Assembly (NCBI GenBank): GCA_003136075.1
Contig: PNBP01000010.1
Location: 3,626 to 10,100, forward strand
Direction of reading: 5' to 3'
DNA from: Methanoregula sp.
GTDB taxonomy: Archaea > Halobacteriota > Methanomicrobia > Methanomicrobiales > Methanospirillaceae
Length of the DNA: 6,475 nucleotides
The notes beneath the pieces are model-generated. The model saw nothing but the letters and a program-made list of their open reading frames with translations. It searched no databases and was not told where the DNA came from. This document shows positions 1-5,678 of this stretch, in pieces. The position numbers and the translations under genes were made by a program. Position 1 is the first letter of the stretch, and each line of letters opens with the position of its first letter.

Positions 1-959
1 ATATAGACACTGGCCCCGTTCAGGATAAGGCCAATCGCCACGACAAAGAAGGGGAACACAATTACCTTGCCAAAACTGTCCCGCTCGTTGATATACACAT
101 CGATAATGACACCAACGGAGGTGACCAGCCCGGCAGTTATCAGCCACCAGATTGCCCCATAGATGAACGTCATCAGGTACAGGAGGACACCCATGCTCAC
201 GTCGGATGAATAATACCGGAGCACGGTGATGAATCCGCTGGTAAACCCGATAATAATCAAAAGGATAGTCGCAGAATAGGTGACAAAGGAAAATCTTCCC
301 CGTGACAAGGATAAACGCAGGGCTGCAATGATGCCGTGGATCAGTTCGTCAAATCCAAATCCTTTGTAGAGAAGGTACATGCCGATCACGCCGACAACAA
401 TGATCGTCGCTGTCCCCGGGTATCCCAGAAGGAATGCACTGGCATAGAGCAGCATGGCAAGTCCAAGGGGAACAAGAACGATACGTGAAATTTTAGGATC
501 GTCAAGAAGTTTTTTGAGGATATAATATGTCCCCTCAAGATTCGGCATCTGGTTGACAATAACCCGTCGGATGCTTGACACCGGAAGCCGGGACTGGATG
601 ATGGGGATCACGTATTCGTCTTCTGCACCATCAGAGACAAGGATACAGTTGTCCGGCCCGGTTTCCTTGATGACCTGTTCAAGGTGCGTTGCAATACGCC
701 GGTCACCTTCAATCATGTGGAGATGGTTTCCCGAAATGACCGAAACGATGACTTCTTCACCCTTTGCAATAAGTTCATCGTAGATTTTGATGGCCTGAAA
801 AATGGCGTTGACATCAGAGTCTTCAGGATCTGCAAGCGCTAGTGATTCTGCTGCTTTCAGGCAGGCTTCCCTGCCGACGACCGGACTTTCTACCTGTGCT
901 TTCCACCCGATATCGTCATCGCGATCAACGCTGAGAACGAGAGTTCTCTCCTGTGTCAT
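1..959 (-). CDS. DUF373 family multi-pass membrane protein (3' end outside the window)
   Basis: The frame is open from ATG at 959 down to the left edge, giving 319 residues with no stop, so the C-terminus is missing. The N-terminal ~155 residues look soluble and alpha/beta. They begin LVLSVDRDDDIG (residues 7-18), the acidic opening typical of the archaeal DUF373 family, and carry a second acidic motif, SDGAEDE, at 109-115. Five hydrophobic segments follow, at roughly 158-180, 183-198, 228-248, 257-288 (possibly a single long or re-entrant helix) and 298-317. The architecture is a cytoplasmic domain followed by a membrane domain. No function is established for the family as far as I know. There is no Shine-Dalgarno sequence before the ATG, and a TATA-like box lies about 29 bp upstream, so a leaderless transcript is likely. 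Family assignment is fairly sure; role unknown. Confidence 0.88.
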   Translation of the reverse strand, partial: MTQERTLVLSVDRDDDIGWKAQVESPVVGREACLKAAESLALADPEDSDVNAIFQAIKIYDELIAKGEEVIVSVISGNHLHMIEGDRRIATHLEQVIKETGPDNCILVSDGAEDEYVIPIIQSRLPVSSIRRVIVNQMPNLEGTYYILKKLLDDPKISRIVLVPLGLAMLLYASAFLLGYPGTATIIVVGVIGMYLLYKGFGFDELIHGIIAALRLSLSRGRFSFVTYSATILLIIIGFTSGFITVLRYYSSDVSMGVLLYLMTFIYGAIWWLITAGLVTSVGVIIDVYINERDSFGKVIVFPFFVVAIGLILNGASVY

Positions 960-983
960 TGGTATAAGTAAATCGTTCTAAAT

Positions 984-993
984 CTATTAAATT
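984..993 (-). promoter_or_regulatory. Candidate TATA box of the DUF373 gene (leaderless start)
   Basis: On the minus strand this reads AATTTAATAG, an AT-rich TATA-like element. Its centre, near 988, lies about 29 bp from the A of the start codon at 959. Archaeal TATA boxes sit about 26-27 bp before the transcription start, so transcription would begin at or next to the ATG. The bases between contain no ribosome-binding site, which fits leaderless translation. Not tested; AT-rich intergenic DNA can give chance matches. Confidence 0.45.
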
Positions 994-1008
994 ATTGCTG
1001 ACGTTAAT

Positions 1009-1031
1009 AAAAAAAGATTGAAAAGAAAAGA
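1009..1031 (-). terminator. U-rich terminator after the coiled-coil gene
   Basis: Directly after the TGA stop at 1032-1034 the minus strand is pyrimidine-rich (TTTTCTTTTC) and then reaches a run of seven T (1015-1009). Archaeal RNA polymerase terminates intrinsically at such U tracts, often without a hairpin, and none is evident here. The tract also separates this gene from the start of the DUF373 gene. Confidence 0.5.
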
Positions 1032-1892
1032 TCAGATAAGTTTTGAGCGCTGGAGGAGCAATATATCGTCGGTGGTAAGTTTTTCCCCTGCACGGAAATT
1101 CTTGAAGAGATGTTCAGCTTCCTGGCGCACCGCTTTCTGTTCCTTTGTTACTTTGACTTTCTTTGTCTTCTTGCGCAGGCCGGAGATCACCTTGTCATAA
1201 TCGCGCAGTTCTTTCTGGCATGCGATGAATGATTTGTGTTCTGAGTCTGCAGATTCCTGGGACTCGACAAAATTTTTGTGGGATGCGTCAGCGGCTTCGC
1301 GTGATTTGTCTGCTTTACGGTAGGATTCTACCATCAGATCGTGGTGTTTTTGTGCCAGTTCGGCAACTTCAGTGACCTTTGCATGGAGATCTGATGCGCC
1401 CTTGCGGTAATCCCGGGCTTCGGTGATTTTTGTGCGCATCTCCTTGTTCTGCTCAAGTTCAGTTTCCTGCTCTTTTACCTGAGATCGCATCTGCTTGATC
1501 TTCTCGATCAGCTCGCGTTCTTTATCGGTAGTAAAGACTTCAGTCTGCTGCCGGTACTCCATGAATTCGATCTGCTTCTGGAGTTCCTTGATCCCCCGGT
1601 TCTTGAGCGATCCGTGTTCTTTTTTGAATGCCTCAATTTCTTCAAAAAAAGCATTCGCCTTGTCGTTGAGATCGTTGCGCTGTGCTTTGAGATCGAGGAC
1701 TTCCTGGTTATATTTGTCCCGGAGATCCTTGTTTTTCTGCGCCTCTTCGACATACTCGCGGGTCTGGTTGTTGAGCGTGTTGCGCTCGCGGGCAAATTTA
1801 CTTGCAGCAGCGTTGAGATCGTTTCTGCTGTTTTTATGCTGTTCAGACTCGGCAAGTATCTTCTTTCTCTTTTCCATCAGGTCATTCAACAT
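1032..1892 (-). CDS. Archaeal coiled-coil protein (COG1340-like), function unknown
   Basis: A 286-residue, highly charged protein with no proline at all and very few glycines, so it should be one long alpha-helical coiled coil. Heptad-scale repetition is visible. RN(D/T)LN occurs at residues 23, 37 and 72, spaced 14 and 35 residues apart (two and five heptads). SHKNFVESQ at 204 is echoed by EHKSFIACQ at 218, again 14 residues later. A basic stretch (RKKTKKVKVTK, 240-250) leads into a compact C-terminal module, HLFKNFRAGEKLTTDDILLLQR (261-282), which resembles the conserved end of archaeal COG1340 proteins. That family is sometimes mislabelled phosphoserine phosphatase; nothing here resembles a phosphatase. 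The ATG at 1892 is chosen because GAGGAG lies about 9 bases upstream. No signal peptide or membrane segment is seen, so the protein is cytoplasmic. Biological role unknown. Confidence 0.9.
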   Translation of the reverse strand: MLNDLMEKRKKILAESEQHKNSRNDLNAAASKFARERNTLNNQTREYVEEAQKNKDLRDKYNQEVLDLKAQRNDLNDKANAFFEEIEAFKKEHGSLKNRGIKELQKQIEFMEYRQQTEVFTTDKERELIEKIKQMRSQVKEQETELEQNKEMRTKITEARDYRKGASDLHAKVTEVAELAQKHHDLMVESYRKADKSREAADASHKNFVESQESADSEHKSFIACQKELRDYDKVISGLRKKTKKVKVTKEQKAVRQEAEHLFKNFRAGEKLTTDDILLLQRSKLI

Positions 1893-1895
1893 GCG

Positions 1896-2105
1896 TTACA
1901 ACTCCTCAAAAGTATTTACTGCTGGGATCGGCGAGCACAGTGTAGAGGAAACAGGTATTTTAATGAGTGCATTCATTGACTCTTTTACTTCTCTTACAAG
2001 GTGGCTCTGCATGCAGGATGCAGGGCAAAAAACATCAGAAAAGGTTCGTTGCGAATAGTTCAGGCAAGACTTCAATTGAAAGTCTTTGTTCGACATACGG
2101 TTCAT
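1896..2105 (-). CDS. Possible small leader protein, 69 aa, unrecognised
   Basis: ATG at 2105 opens 69 codons ending with TAA at 1896-1898, three bases before the coiled-coil ATG at 1892. Two signals favour translation. GGGAG lies about 9 bases before the ATG, and the final codons of the ORF (GAG GAG TTG TAA) supply the Shine-Dalgarno sequence of the next gene, an arrangement typical of translational coupling. A TATA box about 80 bp upstream would place it at the head of the coiled-coil transcript. Against it, codon choice is less G/C-biased at third positions than in the neighbouring genes. The peptide also has no recognisable domain, though it has five cysteines including a CPASC motif near the middle. 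It could be a real small protein, a regulatory leader ORF, or chance. I do not recognise it. Confidence 0.3.
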   Translation of the reverse strand: MNRMSNKDFQLKSCLNYSQRTFSDVFCPASCMQSHLVREVKESMNALIKIPVSSTLCSPIPAVNTFEEL

Positions 2106-2186
2106 GATGTTCAACTCCCGATACCGGATGAAACCACGTAAAAGGGATCACCCACATTCTCCCTGCAAAGGTTTGGTCGAATGTAC

Positions 2187-2197
2187 TATATTTTAAA
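2187..2197 (-). promoter_or_regulatory. Candidate promoter (TATA box) of the coiled-coil transcript
   Basis: On the minus strand the sequence TCCTTTAAAATATAG gives a good archaeal TATA match (TTTAAAATATA). The expected transcription start is about 26 bp further on, near 2166. From there the transcript would pass through the small ORF at 2105-1896 into the coiled-coil gene. The element is nearly symmetrical, so plus-strand use towards about 2218 cannot be excluded. Confidence 0.5.
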
Positions 2198-2217
2198 GGA
2201 GGGATGTGTTATTAAGC

Positions 2218-2277
2218 GTTTCGCCGATATCAACCGAGAGCGCTAATCGGGAAACCCGGATAAATCCATCGTTTTTT
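2218..2277 (+). ncRNA. Speculative small structured RNA
   Basis: Read on the plus strand, this stretch is more GC-rich than its surroundings and has two nested pairing options. CCGAT (2224-2228) can pair with ATCGG (2246-2250), and CGGG (2248-2251) with CCCG (2255-2258) around an AAA loop. A run of six T follows at 2271-2276. A TATA-like element about 26 bp upstream of 2218 could start it. There is no long ORF. No known RNA family is recognised, and short inverted repeats are common by chance, so this is only a candidate. Confidence 0.15.
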
Positions 2278-2293
2278 GTAAAAGAGACCTATT

Positions 2294-2323
2294 AAAAAGG
2301 GGAGTTGGCAGAATATACCAACT
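2294..2323 (-). terminator. Hairpin plus T-tract terminator downstream of ftsZ
   Basis: On the minus strand, 68 bp after the ftsZ stop, AGTTGG (2323-2318) and CCAACT (2308-2303) form a 6-bp stem around a 9-base loop. CCCC and TTTTT (2298-2294) follow. It looks like a bacterial-style intrinsic terminator; in archaea the U tract itself is the main signal and the hairpin may add to it. It would end the cdrS-ftsZ transcript. Confidence 0.5.
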
Positions 2324-2390
2324 GATCCTTACATACATCAGAGAAGATTGCCTGTAAGTTGGAACATTTTTTTTACTTGTGCGGGCTTGC

Positions 2391-3557
2391 TTATCCGACC
2401 CATTCGAGGGTGCCGCCGCCGCTTGTCTGATCCCGTGCAGCTACACGCCGGCTCTGGGGCATCTCGACTGCTTTTGGATTTGACCTCTTGTTGTCGATAT
2501 CCTGTATCATGGTCTTGTACGACTGCCGGGTACCAAGGATCTGTGCGCTCTTGACGCCGGTCATGATTGCGAGCACACGGATTTTGCCTTCCATGTCGCT
2601 TCTGACACGTGCGCCCCAGATGACATCTGCATGGGGGTCAAGTTCGTACGTGAGTGATGTTGCGACTTCTTCTGCATCCTGCAGGGTAAGGTCCGTTCCA
2701 CCGGTGATGTGAATCAGGCTGCCGGTTGCGCCACGGTAGTCTATATCGAGCATGGGGTTTGAAAGGCATTCGCGAACAACGCTTTCGGCTTTGTTCTGCT
2801 GCTTGCTCTCTCCAACGAGCATGACGGCGACGCCACCCTTTGACATGATTGCACGGACATCTGCGTAGTCGATGTTGATCAGTGATGGTTCGGTGATGGT
2901 TTCTGAAATTCCCTTGACCGTTTCACCGATCAGCTGGTCCATGACCGAGAAGGCCTGGCCAAGCGGGAGGTTGGGCACGAAGCTTTTCAACCGGTTGTTA
3001 TCCAGGACAATGACCGAATCTGCTGCTGCAGCAAGGGCTTCAAGACCTTCTTCTGCACGGATCAGGCGGGCTTTTTCAACCTGGAACGGGTAGCTGACCA
3101 TCCCGACGACAATTGCGCCCTGTTCTTTTGCGATTGCTGCGACGACCGGGGCAGAGCCGGTACCGGTACCGCCACCCATACCCGCAGTGATGAAAACCAG
3201 ATCGGCAGATTCCAGGACTGCTTCAAGCGTCGGGCGTGCCATTTCGGCTGCACGCTTCCCGACATCCGGATACCCGCCGGCACCCAGACCTTTTGTTAAG
3301 GATTTTCCAATCAGGATGCGCTTATCTGCCTGGATCATATCCAGGTGCTGTTTGTCGGTGTTGATTGCAATGGTTTCGGCACCAGAAACACCCATGTGGT
3401 GAATACGGTTTACCGTGTTGTTGCCTGCACCACCGCAACCGATGATCACAATTCTCGGTTGACCGACAAAGTCATCTTCCGGTCCATCAGAGCTGGGTTT
3501 ATTCAGCTCCTTTTCCAATTCGGCGTTTTTCAACGCATCGTTAATGATACTTTGCAT
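2391..3557 (-). CDS. ftsZ: Cell division GTPase FtsZ, FtsZ2 type
   Basis: A 388-residue tubulin-family GTPase that polymerises into the mid-cell division ring. Visible motifs are the nucleotide-binding start [13 protein letters not shown] (35-47), the tubulin signature GGGTGTG (128-134) and the catalytic T7 loop NIDYADV (228-234), with N228, D230 and D233 in place. It should therefore be an active GTPase. The segments [21 protein letters not shown] (65-85), VLDNNRL (184-190) and [14 protein letters not shown] (274-287) read like haloarchaeal FtsZ2 as I remember it. FtsZ2 is the paralogue needed there for constriction, FtsZ1 being the scaffold. The N-terminal ~30 residues are acidic and variable. 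The C-terminal tail (about 343-388) is low-complexity and ends GGTLEWVG, a possible partner-binding peptide. The ATG is preceded by GAGGG five bases upstream. The gene follows an RHH regulator gene after a 10-bp gap, so the two are co-transcribed. Other FtsZ paralogues may lie elsewhere in the genome. Confidence 0.97.
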   Translation of the reverse strand: MQSIINDALKNAELEKELNKPSSDGPEDDFVGQPRIVIIGCGGAGNNTVNRIHHMGVSGAETIAINTDKQHLDMIQADKRILIGKSLTKGLGAGGYPDVGKRAAEMARPTLEAVLESADLVFITAGMGGGTGTGSAPVVAAIAKEQGAIVVGMVSYPFQVEKARLIRAEEGLEALAAAADSVIVLDNNRLKSFVPNLPLGQAFSVMDQLIGETVKGISETITEPSLINIDYADVRAIMSKGGVAVMLVGESKQQNKAESVVRECLSNPMLDIDYRGATGSLIHITGGTDLTLQDAEEVATSLTYELDPHADVIWGARVRSDMEGKIRVLAIMTGVKSAQILGTRQSYKTMIQDIDNKRSNPKAVEMPQSRRVAARDQTSGGGTLEWVG

Positions 3558-3567
3558 ATCTACCCTC

Positions 3568-3747
3568 TCATACCTTGAATGAAACCTGGTCGCTCTCTTT
3601 TAAGACACGGCTTGAACGTTTTTCAACAAGATCACGGACCGCTGCCCGAACCGCTTCAGATACATTGGGATATTCCCCTGCGTCAACCATTTGCTGGAGC
3701 AGGTTAATTTGTTGTTCAGGGAGCCGGAGAGTGATTCTCTGCATCAT
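3568..3747 (-). CDS. Small ribbon-helix-helix transcription regulator, CdrS-like, upstream of ftsZ
   Basis: A 59-residue protein, [10 protein letters not shown]... to ...VSFKV. Residues 2-10 (MQRITLRLP) form the DNA-contacting beta strand of a CopG/Arc/MetJ-type RHH fold. Residues 11-24 and 28-44 form the two helices, with the [13 protein letters not shown] signature in the second. It should act as a dimer binding short palindromic operators. In haloarchaea a protein of the same type, CdrS, is encoded directly upstream of ftsZ2 and controls it and other division genes; the same order here supports orthology. The TGA stop (3568-3570) is next to the ftsZ Shine-Dalgarno sequence, and only 10 bp separate the genes. 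ATG codons at 3747 and 3744 are both possible; a weak GTGAG precedes them. Palindromes immediately upstream suggest it regulates its own operon. Fold assignment is strong; the CdrS name is by analogy. Confidence 0.9.
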   Translation of the reverse strand: MMQRITLRLPEQQINLLQQMVDAGEYPNVSEAVRAAVRDLVEKRSSRVLKESDQVSFKV

Positions 3748-3761
3748 CGTATCTCACATTT

Positions 3762-3775
3762 CTGACATATGTCAG
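3762..3775. promoter_or_regulatory. Operator 1: perfect 14-bp palindrome CTGACATATGTCAG
   Basis: This sequence equals its own reverse complement over all 14 bases. Its centre, at 3768.5, lies 21 bp upstream of the RHH start codon. RHH dimers bind such dyads, and the adjacent gene encodes an RHH protein, so it is the obvious candidate ligand. It lies between the TATA-like element at 3778-3782 and the start codon, so occupancy would block transcription initiation. Confidence 0.7.
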
Positions 3776-3777
3776 CC

Positions 3778-3782
3778 TTATA
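3778..3782 (-). promoter_or_regulatory. Candidate core promoter of the RHH-ftsZ operon between two operators
   Basis: On the minus strand CCTGATATAAGG places TATAA at 3782-3778. The predicted transcription start is near 3754, leaving a leader of only about 7 nt before ATG 3747. The element sits exactly in the gap between the two CATATG-centred palindromes, so a bound regulator would hide it from TBP. A stronger TATA further upstream (3854-3861) could also serve the operon with a leader of about 85 nt. Confidence 0.4.
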
Positions 3783-3783
3783 T

Positions 3784-3797
3784 CAGGCATATGTCAG
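3784..3797. promoter_or_regulatory. Operator 2: imperfect copy CAGGCATATGTCAG
   Basis: It matches 12 of 14 bases of the palindrome at 3762-3775, keeping the CATATG core and the whole right half. Its centre, at 3790.5, is exactly 22 bp from the first, about two turns of the helix, so proteins on both sites would face the same side of the DNA and could bind cooperatively. The degraded left half suggests lower affinity. Confidence 0.6.
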
Positions 3798-3809
3798 ACA
3801 AGGAGAACT

Positions 3810-3821
3810 CTCATGTCTGAC
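3810..3821. promoter_or_regulatory. Operator 3: half-site in phase with operators 1 and 2
   Basis: CTCATGTCTGAC repeats the half-site ATGTCAGAC of operator 2 with one change. Its ATG lies 22 bp from that of operator 2, continuing the same spacing. The opposite half is not recognisable, so it would be an auxiliary site at best. It lies between the array and the possible promoters around 3854-3861. Confidence 0.4.
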
Positions 3822-3853
3822 TTAACCAGATAAACCAAAATGCTACATAAATG

Positions 3854-3861
3854 TATATAAA
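3854..3861. promoter_or_regulatory. Strong TATA element in the divergent RHH-ftsZ / cobD region
   Basis: TATATAAA on the plus strand is TTTATATA on the minus strand. The purine-rich GGAAGG just upstream on the minus strand resembles a TFB recognition element, which favours use towards the RHH-ftsZ operon, with transcription starting near 3831 and the operators lying inside the leader. Plus-strand use would start near 3884, about 60 nt before cobD. A weaker plus-strand TATA (AATTTATGA, 3898-3906) would give cobD a short leader of about 15 nt. Confidence 0.45.
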
Positions 3862-3944
3862 CCTTCCGATTTACTTTTGCACAACCACTCCAAACGAATT
3901 TATGAGTGCTCGTCCCAGTATTCTGGTAAAAAACGGGATTTTGC

Positions 3945-4943
3945 ATGTCTTTTGAATTTCCGCAACGTGTTATCCATGGGGGGGCCGGGAAGCGGCTGCA
4001 GGAAAAAACCCAAAAACACGTGCTGGATTTCAGCGCGAGCGTCAATCCTCTCCCACCCGGCTTTGCGTGGGATCGTGATTCCCCGGATATTTTTTGTTAT
4101 CCCGACGATGATTATGCGTTTCTTAAGGAGCGGATCGCCCACACATTCAAGAGAAAACCCGAAGAGATCTGCGTCGGCAATGGCTCCATTGAACTCATCC
4201 GGGTTTTTTGCCGGGTTTGTTTGCAGAACGGGAAAAAATATTTTTACACGCCTCCCACGTTTGGGGAATATGACCTGTCTGCCTGCCTTGCAGGAGCCAC
4301 AATCGCCACCTCTTCAGATACAGCGGATGTCCATTTTGTCTGCAACCCGAATAACCCCACCGGCATCCTGCAGCCCAAAAAAACACTGCTTTTTCTGCTG
4401 GATCAATGCGCCCGGCACGGGAGCATGATCTTCTGCGATGAAGCATTTATCGAGCTCTGTGATCCCAAGGAAAGTCTTGCAGACATAACCAGTCCCCACC
4501 TCTTTGTCCTGCGATCCCTCACAAAAAGTTTCTCATGTCCGGGCATACGGTTTGGCTATGGGTTTGGATCACCGGCACTTATCGAAAAAATCGAGACGGC
4601 ACGATCCCCCTGGAGCGTGAATGCGTTTGCGGAATCCTACGCGCTCCAGGCACTCCTCCACGTGGAAGAACTGGCTGCTTCGCGTGATTATATCGCACGG
4701 GAACGCGACTGGCTGGCACAGGAACTCCTCACACGGGGGTTTTTCCCCACCCCGTCATCCGCAAATTTCATTCTTGTCGACTGCAGAAAAGAGGTACCAT
4801 CCCTTGTGCAGGCACTCCTGTATGAGGGCATTCTTGTCAGGGACTGCACGTCGTTTGGATTGCCACACTGCATCCGTATTGCAGTCCGGCTGCGTGCTGA
4901 AAACCAGCAGCTTCTGGAGGCAATGGATCGATGCGTGCGCTGA
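3945..4943 (+). CDS. cobD: L-threonine-O-3-phosphate decarboxylase-like aminotransferase (CobD)
   Basis: A 332-residue fold-type I PLP enzyme. CobD decarboxylates L-threonine phosphate to (R)-1-amino-2-propanol phosphate, the linker between the corrin ring and the nucleotide loop of cobamides. Seen in order: HGG near the N-terminus (11-13), SASVNPLPPG (30-39), NPNNPTG (134-140, cofactor-binding loop), DEAF with D165 for the pyridine nitrogen, SLTKSF with K194 as the Schiff-base lysine followed by PGIRFGYG (199-206), and C-terminal arginines at 311 and 315 in the substrate-carboxylate region. CobD and histidinol-phosphate aminotransferase (HisC) are close homologues. The 13-bp overlap with cobY, the HGG motif and the SASVNP motif favour CobD. 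ATG 3945 has only a weak GGGAT upstream. No extra kinase domain is fused, unlike some methanogen CobD proteins. Confidence 0.87.
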   Translation: MSFEFPQRVIHGGAGKRLQEKTQKHVLDFSASVNPLPPGFAWDRDSPDIFCYPDDDYAFLKERIAHTFKRKPEEICVGNGSIELIRVFCRVCLQNGKKYFYTPPTFGEYDLSACLAGATIATSSDTADVHFVCNPNNPTGILQPKKTLLFLLDQCARHGSMIFCDEAFIELCDPKESLADITSPHLFVLRSLTKSFSCPGIRFGYGFGSPALIEKIETARSPWSVNAFAESYALQALLHVEELAASRDYIARERDWLAQELLTRGFFPTPSSANFILVDCRKEVPSLVQALLYEGILVRDCTSFGLPHCIRIAVRLRAENQQLLEAMDRCVR

Positions 4944-5530
4944 TCATGGCTGGTGGTGCCGGCAGCCGGCTTCGCCTTGGTGAAAAACCGCTGCTCTCGA
5001 TTAAAAACCGCCCTATGATCAGCTATGTAATCGATGCCTTTTCCCAGAGCGGCTGTGAAGTGGTTGTCGCGGTATCCCCCAGAACACCGATGACCCAGAA
5101 CTGGTGCCGGACAAATGAGATTGACCTGTTCCGGGCGAGCGGTGTCGATTTTATTGAGGATATGAAAGAAGCCGTATCCGCTCTTGATGAGACGCAGCCA
5201 CTCTTTGTCAGCGTATCTGACATTCCCTGCATCAATGCCGGGGTTCTTGTACCCATTCTTGAGGCTTACAACAAATCCGGCATGGATGCCTGTTCTGTCT
5301 GGGTATTGGTAGATCTTGTGCATTCCTGCCGGGGTGGCGTCACGTTCCGTCAAAATGTTCATAATATCGATGCCTGCCCAGCGGGCGTAAACATCGTAAA
5401 CGGCAATCACATCTCTGTCCAGCAGGACGAACTCCAGCTGGTCATACCCGATCCCCGCCTTGCCATTAACGTAAATACCCGTACCGATCGCGATGCGGCA
5501 GAACGTTTCCTGCAGCAGCACCCTGCATAA
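4931..5530 (+). CDS. cobY: GTP:adenosylcobinamide-phosphate guanylyltransferase, archaeal type (CobY)
   Basis: A 199-residue nucleotidyltransferase that transfers GMP from GTP to adenosylcobinamide phosphate, making adenosylcobinamide-GDP, the activated precursor to which the lower base is attached. It is the archaeal replacement for the transferase half of bacterial CobU. The N-terminus has the nucleotidyltransferase signature MAGGAGSRL followed by GEKPL (6-14 and 17-21). SVSDIP (94-99) puts a metal-binding aspartate at D97. PAGVNIV (150-156) and INVNT (179-183) are conserved CobY-like positions towards the C-terminus. Length matches the family (about 195-205). GGAGG at 4915-4919, about 10 bases before the ATG and inside cobD, sets the start. 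The overlap with cobD implies co-transcription and coupled translation. MobA-type transferases are the alternative, but the context makes CobY much more likely. Confidence 0.92.
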   Translation: MRALIMAGGAGSRLRLGEKPLLSIKNRPMISYVIDAFSQSGCEVVVAVSPRTPMTQNWCRTNEIDLFRASGVDFIEDMKEAVSALDETQPLFVSVSDIPCINAGVLVPILEAYNKSGMDACSVWVLVDLVHSCRGGVTFRQNVHNIDACPAGVNIVNGNHISVQQDELQLVIPDPRLAINVNTRTDRDAAERFLQQHPA

Positions 5531-5587
5531 ATAGTGGGATGTTACAAGCCCCACGCGACCATCCCTTGCCGTATTGCTGGTTAATTT

Positions 5588-5610
5588 GACGTGATTCATG
5601 TCGTTTCTTT
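5588..5610 (+). terminator. Candidate terminator after cobY
   Basis: Shortly after the cobY stop, GACGTGA (5588-5594) and TCATGTC (5596-5602) can pair, with one G-U and a tight loop. GTTTCTTT follows. The pyrimidine tract is then mirrored by AAAAAAACG (5611-5619), so a second, AT-rich inverted repeat overlaps it. Either could mark the 3' end of the cobD-cobY transcript. The tract is short, so confidence is modest. Confidence 0.35.
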
Positions 5611-5643
5611 AAAAAAACGCTCAAATTACGCATAAAACAGAAT

Positions 5644-5654
5644 GAATATTAAGG
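5644..5654 (+). promoter_or_regulatory. Candidate TATA box of the LOR/SDH gene (leaderless start)
   Basis: GAATATTAAGG is centred about 30 bp before ATG 5679. The 25 bases before the ATG are AT-rich and contain no Shine-Dalgarno sequence, so transcription is likely to start at or next to the ATG. The match to the archaeal TATA consensus is moderate. Confidence 0.35.
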
Positions 5655-5678
5655 AACATTACCCACTATTATACTATT

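Larger units (their letters stand above)
1893..2390. other. Gene-poor stretch between ftsZ and the coiled-coil gene
   Basis: About 500 bp with no convincing long gene. From right to left it holds a hairpin plus T-tract terminator for ftsZ (2294-2323), a GC-rich inverted-repeat segment that might be part of a small RNA (about 2218-2277), a strong minus-strand TATA box (2187-2197), and a small ORF (1896-2105) that runs up to the coiled-coil gene. If the small ORF is not translated, the coiled-coil mRNA would have an unusually long leader of about 270 nt for an archaeon. Confidence 0.6.

Noticed and set aside
1032..1892. Phosphoserine phosphatase label sometimes attached to this protein type
   Set aside because: No HAD-type DxDx motif or any globular phosphatase domain is present; the protein is a proline-free coiled coil.
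1495..2058. Open frame of 187 codons on the plus strand opposite the coiled-coil gene
   Set aside because: The serine/leucine/phenylalanine-rich translation is the typical antisense image of a Lys/Glu/Gln-rich coiled coil.
3568..3747. RHH protein as an antitoxin of a toxin-antitoxin pair
   Set aside because: The gene directly downstream is ftsZ, not a toxin, and no small toxin ORF is adjacent on either side.
3762..3821. CRISPR or tandem-repeat interpretation of the 22-bp spaced repeats
   Set aside because: There are only three units, the repeats are short dyads rather than identical long repeats, and they sit at a promoter, so operators explain them better.
3794..4045. Minus-strand open frame of 83 codons across the divergent promoter region
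   Set aside because: It covers the TATA element and the operator half-site, overlaps cobD, and has no family resemblance or ribosome-binding site.
3877..4428. Open frame of 183 codons on the plus strand overlapping the start of cobD
   Set aside because: It is a shifted frame of cobD; cobD carries all the PLP-enzyme motifs, while this translation is low in recognisable structure.
4688..5599. Open frame of 303 codons on the minus strand, antisense to cobD and cobY
   Set aside because: It overlaps two well-supported genes across nearly its whole length, shows no recognisable domain, has no Shine-Dalgarno sequence or family resemblance, and is explained by the codon bias of the genes opposite.
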